The notes under the pieces are model-generated. The model saw nothing but the letters and a program-made list of their open reading frames with translations. It searched no databases and was not told the origin of the DNA. Position numbers and translations under genes: made by a program. This document shows positions 32,380-38,974 of a stretch of 38,974 nt of DNA, piece after piece (the stretch's first letter is position 1; every line of letters begins with the position of its first letter). The DNA comes from Sperchopsis tessellata (Eukaryota; Arthropoda; Insecta; Coleoptera; Hydrophilidae). The DNA is taken from positions 1 to 38,974 of the forward strand of contig JAWQRN010000097.1 in the NCBI GenBank assembly GCA_033557685.1, in the 5' to 3' direction.

Positions 32380-33030
32380 TCGGGATCAAAGTCCATAATG
32401 CCGCTGCAAGGGATACAATAATAATCGGACTGGATATTTATAACAAAATTAGACTTCAGACAGAAAATCTATTATTAAGTCAAACACTTGCTTATTATTC
32501 AGGGACAGCACATTTATAATACTTTTGGGAATGGCACATTATTGCTGACTAGTTTACTCAGAAGAACCTTTGTGTTTATTTCATAATTAGTGCAACCGGA
32601 AAAAATATGGTTAAGATCCGCTACTTCGTAGCCACAAGTGAACGATGGAGAATTTTTTATTTTTATTTTATGTAGATGTGATGGGAATGTACCATGATTA
32701 AATTTCAGTTTTGCAATTAATGATTCGCAACTTTTAGAAACTGTATACTTGGAGTACCAATGTTTTATTGGGATATGTGGATGAATTTCTGCATATTGAG
32801 TCGGCTTGTTTTCATACGAATTTTTCCAAGAAACATTCCAATCATTTCTTAAACACTTCTTTGTGTAAAGTATGGCGTACCCAATAGTGATACCCCCACG
32901 ATCCTATCCATTCAGTATACTGTCTCTTACAAGGCTGTCAACCATTTCATTAATTTGTATTCCACTGTGAGCTTTAACCCACGTGAATATTACTGCTTTG
33001 AAATTTATCAAAAACTATTATTTAACTGTC
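32380..33030 (-). mobile_element. RNase H C-terminal part of a non-LTR retrotransposon
   Basis: The minus-strand frame reads AVIFTWVKAHSGIQINEMVD, the last RNase H motif (WVxxHSGxxxNExxD), then SLVRDSILNG-stop. A linker follows with WNVSWKNSYENKPTQYAEIH, and then a Cys/His tail: SPSFTCGYEVADLNHIFSGC and TNYEINTK. This order (RNase H, then a zinc-knuckle-like tail) is that of insect RNase H-bearing non-LTR elements. The RT is absent, so it is a fragment. It resembles, but is not identical to, the relic at 5614-7937. Confidence 0.8.
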
Positions 33031-35308
33031 ATTCCCACTTGTACAACAAAATGTGTAGGCATTTGTCGTTTTGGAAGGCAAATATTAGGTACTATTTATT
33101 TAATTTTACTCTTCACAAATTAAAAGTATTTTAATACTGCATTTTTTTAAATATAAACGCAAAATATTAATAATTACCCATCATATAAGGAAAAAAAATT
33201 TGTTGAAAAATAGTGGATTTTAGGGTTATGTGATTTTAAAAAGTTATTTCTAAATTAGCGGGAGTGAGAGGTAAACGTAATAAAGGGGTTTGACAATAAT
33301 GAGTACATATTGTATACTATATGGCTGTAGGTTAACAGCTACGGTCACAAAAATTGCTATTTAAATATAATATATAGACGATGGTAAAAAAAAAAACATT
33401 AGGTTATTACTGCTACACTATTATTCATGAACTGATTAGACATTAGGTTACCTAAAGCAAGCATATTGGCTTTGCACTTACTTGCTATTGATAGTAAAGA
33501 AAGTCTTGCAATGTTAATGTGTTTTTTTATAGTTAAGTGTTTGATCTTACCAGGTATACTAGACTTCTGGGTATATTAACTAAAAACAAAAGGTATAATT
33601 TAAGTAATAATATAATAAACATGCCTATTTCTGACCTACTACTATATAACTTTTTCTTTAATCTCATATTCTTCATAACATTTAGTCTATAATCCTTATT
33701 GATTTGTCTCACCATTTTTCCTGTTTCTTATAATTAGTTCCTAACAATTTTTCATCATGTCAGATAATGACATATGCATATATAACCGATTAAAAAATAT
33801 CCTGTATATTTTTGTTACATCTTTTTCTCCATTACCAATGTTTTTAATTAAAAATACTTTTTGTTTAGTCTCAAAAAATTCTGGTTTGAGAAAAACAAAA
33901 TTTCACCATTGCAAAATGTTTGATCTTGCACATATCTCCCCTTCAAGATATGAGTAGTGACTCATCTGTTTTGCAGTAAATCTCCTTTTCCATATTTGTA
34001 TTGCAGAACAAGTCAGTTATATGTTATTAATCACTGATTACCTTGTTGATAATGATAATGATTTTTAGAGAATGTTTTCTATTTTTCAGAAATTAACATT
34101 TTAACTGGTGTGCCTCAAGGCTCACTCCTCATACTTCAATTATTATGTATTTACATAAATTCTATTCTATTCTAAATATGCTTTGTCATTTCATTTACAT
34201 AAGGATCTCCCCATGGTGGCATTTATCTTAGATTTTTAAATTATTTTTAATAACCCAATAATTTTTGTAATCCCATTTGCATTATTAGTCTGCTCAAGTT
34301 TTGAGTATTTTTCAGTTAACTGATGCTCTGATTTTATTTCACTAATGAACATATCTGAAGTAACTATCTATACAGATATATTGATTTAAGTTAGGTATTC
34401 TAAAGTACCACGAGAAACTAATCTATGTGTAATCAATTTAGAATCACCCTGATTATTTATTGTCTTCCTAGCAAATTTTACTCTAGTTTTTTTGTTGTAA
34501 TTGTATCTACTGCAAGTTTTAACTTATCAAAATAAAGACGTTTATTCTTGTACTTATACGAGTAGAAATAACCTGCCTTGTTTGGTTGTTTATAAGAGAG
34601 GAGTTTGGAACATAATTAGTATGCAAAATATTTAAAAAAAAAACAGAAAAAACCATACCATGGTTGTGATATAAACCCCTGAATCTTCAGGATAGCATTC
34701 TGTTGCTTGAAATAACAGTCACATGATTTGTTAACTGTCTATAAAGTATACTAGTCCTCCTCCTAAGAATTGTAAACGAAAAAACAAACAACAGAAATGA
34801 TGAACAAATTTAAAATGTATGATAATATTCTGGTATCTTAATATTCAATCAAAATCCAAACAAAAACATAAAATATTAAAATAATACAATTGAATGTTTT
34901 CATTCTCATTAACTTCATTAGTTATATTATTATTGGAATGATTATTTTTATGTTTTATTTACCTATTGTATTACCTATATATTTCTTCCTTTTATAAGAG
35001 AGCCTGACTATTAATGAAAACGCCTATCAAACACAGATGGTATTTCCAAAAAAGTGTGATACCTATTTATTTTATAAGTCATATCCAGTTTTCATTGCTA
35101 TCTTGAATTATTTGATAGATAGCAAGTGATATCATTCATTATCTATATCATTTCTGATTCATTACCCAGAAACTATCTAAGAACAACTTATATTTAATTT
35201 TTCGTCAATCATTGGTTCATTTGTGATACATATGCTTAATTAAGCATTTACCTGTTTCATGCAAGTAAGAATTTTCACACCATTATTAAAATGATTTTGT
35301 ATTTTCAG
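33031..35308 (+). other. Dscam1: Intron V16-V17, right part
   Basis: AT-rich intron. A MITE-like fragment lies near 33160-33205 and a short reverse transcriptase fragment at 34086-34170. Frames at 33533-33715 (minus) and 33757-33957 (plus) show no recognised domain. No Ig7 relic found. Confidence 0.5.
34086..34170 (+). mobile_element. Short reverse transcriptase fragment
   Basis: The plus strand reads NILTGVPQGSLLILQLLCIY, then INSILF. TGVPQGSLLxPLLFxIYIN is a hallmark segment of non-LTR reverse transcriptases. Nothing else of the element is recognisable around it. Confidence 0.6.
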
Positions 35309-35596
35309 TCATGCCCAAAATTTCACCTTTCGATTTTGGAGATGAACAGATAAACTCTGGTGACACAGTTTTAGCCACTTGCTTTGTTATAAAAGGAGAT
35401 ATTCCATTAGACATACAGTGGACTCATAACAACAAAATTATTGAAACTAGTAATCGCATCATGATTATGCGTGTCAACAATAAAGTTAGTTCATTGAGCA
35501 TAGATAGTGTACAAGCAGACAATATGGGGCTCTATACTTGTATTGCTAAAAACATTGCAGGATCTTTCAGCCACTCCACTTACTTACGCATCAATG
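35309..35596 (+). CDS. Dscam1: Dscam1 alternative Ig7 exon, variant V17
   Basis: Last intact variant in the window, 288 nt. It begins VMPKISPFDFGDEQINSGDT, with Lys in place of Gln in the P-Q-I motif. The first cysteine is in LATCFVIKGDIP, tryptophan in DIQWTHNNKII and the second cysteine in GLYTCIAKNIAGSFS, ending TYLRING. The middle is SNRIMIMRVNNKVSSLSIDS. It belongs with V15 and R6 (HNN after the tryptophan, IM in the middle strand). The acceptor is TTTCAG and the weak donor is GTATTT. A 5.7-kb intron full of transposon relics precedes it. Confidence 0.94.
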
Positions 35597-36248
35597 GTAT
35601 TTTTAACACTGATGTTTTATTGTTTTGCCACTTGGTGTCTTGCTTGGAGTGAAAAATAACTATGAATGCTTGAAAATAACATAAAAAGAAATAAATTGTA
35701 ATAATGAGACTGCCTGCTTCAAAATTTCATACAATAAAACTTGTATTTATAGATATTCTATGTTTCACTAGACATATTTTAAATATTCAAAATTTACAAG
35801 AGTAAACTCTTAATTCTTTATATTATATAGTAGTTCAATAACATACAACTTAGAGGTTTGTAATATTTTCGGTTTTTCAAATTTCCACTAATTTTTAAAT
35901 TGTTTTAAATATTAGATATAAAAATGTATTATGAATAGATGATAATAGTATAGTATATTACTATAATTGACTATTTGCAAATGATATGCAATGAAAAAAA
36001 ATCCGTACATTTTCATTCAAGCTCAGTAAAATTCTAGAAATGGTTTTCTTGTACATCATAAATTATTAAATAGCTTAAATAATTGATTACAATATATTAT
36101 GTCCGTTAGACATCAATCAAAGTTGTAAGAAGTGCAACAGTCTCGATTGCAATGATAACTAGCAAGTACCTGTGATCTTCATAAGGGATCCATCATTATC
36201 ATTCATAGCTAACAATATTAATATGTTTCCTGTTTATACCTTTTACAG

Positions 36249-36489
36249 TTATTTCACAAATAGTGCCTTTCAACTTTGGTGAACATCAAGTTAATTTTTG
36301 GATGATATAACTTGGTTTCTAAATGAAAAAATTATATATAACTATTGTAGAATTGTTACAAATAGTGTAAATAAAAAACTTAGCACTCTTGGTATCGACT
36401 CTCTAGATGCATCCTATTTCAGAGAGTGCAGCTATATCGAAAACAATCTAGCTGGAAATGTTAGTTTTTTGCGTATTTACATGTCAACG
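36249..36489 (+). pseudogene. Decayed Ig7 exon relic R7
   Basis: A good acceptor (TTTACAG) is followed by VISQIVPFNFGEHQVNFW. About 47 nt are then deleted, including the first cysteine and the KGD motif, which shifts the frame. DDITWFLNEKI and VTNSVNKKLSTLGIDSLD follow. In the F strand the expected YTC reads RECSYIEN, so the second cysteine is displaced. The end AACG|ATATTA has lost the donor GT. It is related to the V15/V17 subfamily. Confidence 0.9.
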
Positions 36490-38974
36490 ATATTATATAT
36501 TAGATTAGTTGATTATTCTTTAAGTTTTCTGTTTTAAGTTAAAATATATCATCCTACCAACCATATCTACCTAGATATATACTTTTATAAACTGTCAATA
36601 ATACTCAATAAATTAATGATATACTCAGACAGATATGCCAAAAGTGATCAAATCTATTTCAAAGGACGCTAAAACATGTATTTGATTTGCAAACCGAAAG
36701 TTGATTATTTTGCAATTATAATAATATCTCCTTACATTTATCCTCCGAAAATATATGAGAACTTGTTGAGAAATATATTTTCAATAAGTGATGTTTTAAT
36801 AATAATCATTTATCTTTGTAAAACTTAGATGGAAAACAATTATTTATACGACCTCAATGGAATCACTTGCATATACGAGATTCAATGGCAGAAAGTCGAA
36901 TATTTGACAGTGCTATCAATATTAGTATTATTTTGAATTTATCCCGAGGCATGGTGGTTCTCCTCATATAATTTGACTAACTCGATACTTTTTTTTTATA
37001 AATTCCCATAGATATCACGCGGCTACTGTTGTTGATCTCTACCCTCTTAGCTTTTTAAAATTAAATTGTCTCCACCTGCATCGACCAATATCAATCTTGA
37101 TGTACGCACACCTGAAACTGTGAACAGTATAAACTTTAACATTTGCTAAATTTAAGGTATTTTGCAATTTTGCAGTGTATTTTTACCCAGTACTGATACT
37201 ATTATCTTCCCGTTAACATAATTGACAATAAGTCGGGAATGTTCCATTTTTTTATCGTATTACATAATATTTTAATTAAGCTAACCTCCTTAATTGTTTC
37301 ATTGATAATAGTAATGTTTGTTCTATTTTTGTTTTTTAATCTGAAATTTCTATAATAATAATATTGCCTTTATCTTGAATATCATTTAGGATGATTTTAA
37401 TTAATTTATATCAACGACAAGCTTTGGCTATTCCCATTTTTATAGCATCCTATCAACTAGATATAATGAATAGTCTAGTAAAACTATTAAATAAAATTTT
37501 ACCTTCATTTTCAAACCAGGTGTTTATGAAATAAACCTACTAAGGTACCTATCTACAAATAAAATATGCCTTTATAGGTTTATATCCAGCACTTGACTAA
37601 AATGGTGCACACAAACCGAGAGAATGTTGATACCCACAGAATATGTTACCTAGGAAATTGCCTACGTGATAGCTATTCTAATTTTAAATGGATGCTTAAT
37701 GCGAATATTTTTTAGAAATATCTATTTCAATAAATATGGAATCGAGGAAAATATTATATATATAACTCTAGGGTAAAGTGTTCTTGATGTCACCTCGGGC
37801 ATTAAACTTCACTGGTGTGAGGAAATGACTTTCCTCACAAAAGATACAAATAGCTGTTTTCTACAACCATGTAAAAAATCTGGGGTAAAAATTAACAAAA
37901 GTATAAAAGTTCATTTTTCTAGCATTTAATTTACTGAGAGTCACGTTACATACCTTACGACTCTTAGTTTACAAGCCAATTAGCAAATGTATTAAAGATT
38001 GAACTGTAAATGAGTGTATATGCTCTGACAAGAAATATTTTTCCTTGTGATATGAAGCAACCATTCTGAAATTCAGCAACTATTGCAATATCCTATATCA
38101 GTTAGTGGAGAAAGGTAATGCTATAAATATTATAGTTTTCAACCAAAGATAAATAATCCATGAAAATAAAGAAAGGACATTGTTGAAAATTCAAAGGTAC
38201 AACATTATTTGCTTGAATGCCGTCAATTACCGGAGAAAATTCGGAGAAGCTATTGAATCCTTCAATTTCCAAAATAATCGTGATGATGGCGGCCCATTAT
38301 CATAAATATGGAAAATATTTTGGCCATCTAGCTGACGAATGTTATGCCTCTTCACTCACACCTGCCATGTATTAATTTGGTCCACATTAAGTAGTCATCT
38401 GCTCCGATTTATTACTCATTCTTTTCACATACTCATCCATACAAAACAACTCCTCCGATTTTGTTTTTAGCATGAGTATCAATTTACTTCTTCAGCTAAG
38501 TAAGATCACTTATCTTTGAAGATGTCCTTTACAGCAATTAACAAAATAATGTCAACTTTTCTAAACTTGCACGGATTCCTACCAGAATATTAGTTAATAA
38601 CCGTGGAAGTTTTTTACAGTTTATTAAATTGTATTAACAATTAATCTTTGGTATAAAATTTACTAAACGGAGCATATTTATAAAATTATATTTAAATAAG
38701 ATACCACTTAATTACAGTTTATACTAATTATATATTGTAATTTTGACACATGCTTAATGTATATATCAACTATACAGTACCATTGTGTATATATAAGGTA
38801 CCACTGCGAATATTAAAAAATAAACAAAAATTGATTGAAAATATTTTTTTATCTTAGTGGCAAACTGTGTTATTTTTTAAAAAATAATCTAGATCCATTC
38901 AATTTTTTAACAATCAATATATATTAAAAAAATTATTTATTTGCACTTATATTAGAATTTTAACTAAACACACA
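36490..38974 (+). other. Dscam1: Downstream intron, no exon recognised
   Basis: 2.5 kb of AT-rich sequence without an Ig7 variant, a relic, or the expected exon-10-type constitutive exon. Either the array continues beyond the window or this is the start of the intron before exon 10. In other insects an RNA docking site for the exon-9 cluster has been described in that intron; I cannot recognise one by eye here. Confidence 0.5.

Noticed and set aside
9134..35596. ATG codons inside the Ig7 exons as translation starts of many small genes
   Set aside because: Each lies within an Ig domain bounded by AG and GT in constant phase. These are internal exons of one gene, not separate genes.

Overview
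The window is animal genomic DNA, almost certainly from an insect. It holds the middle of one large plus-strand gene: the hypervariable cell-adhesion gene Dscam1 (Down syndrome cell adhesion molecule 1). The evidence is short ORFs bounded by AG/GT splice sites rather than start and stop codons, very AT-rich introns, many decayed eukaryotic transposons, and constitutive exons that read as the arthropod Dscam1 Ig3-Ig6 region. I cannot name the species. Intron density and the transposon mix would suit a hemipteran or similar insect, but that is a weak inference.

Layout. Three constitutive exons come first: 338-600 (end of Ig3, start of Ig4), 4275-4856 (rest of Ig4, Ig5, start of Ig6) and 7970-8131 (rest of Ig6). 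From 9134 to about 36489 lies a tandem array of alternative exons, each encoding a complete Ig7 domain. It corresponds to the exon-9 cluster of Drosophila Dscam1. I count 17 intact variants (V1-V17). Each is 285 or 288 nt, enters and leaves in phase 1, and has both Ig cysteines and the core tryptophan. Among them are seven decayed copies (R1-R7) at different stages of loss. Neither the next constitutive exon (exon 10 type) nor the upstream exon-6 cluster is in the window, so the array may continue to the right.

How the parts work together. In known Dscam1 genes one variant per cluster is chosen per transcript, giving thousands of receptor isoforms for neurite self-avoidance and, in insects, haemocyte functions. 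Here 16 of 17 variants have a pyrimidine at donor position +4 and 15 of 17 lack G at +5, while all three constitutive exons have G at +5. This fits regulated, mutually exclusive choice.

Transposons fill the large introns: a Jockey-like non-LTR relic (minus, 1432-3540), an RNase H-bearing non-LTR relic (plus, about 5614-7937), a piggyBac-like relic (about 13075-14000), other non-LTR fragments (16260-16680, 32380-33030, 34086-34170), a Tc1/mariner-like fragment inside a broken exon (17275-17790), a 1.1-kb mariner-like element with clear terminal repeats and TA duplication (18832-19939), a long nested fold-back structure (about 26905-28292), an IS630-like element with 41-bp subterminal repeats (about 29656-31341), and a MITE (about 31735-32020). 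I saw no tRNA, rRNA or CRISPR array.
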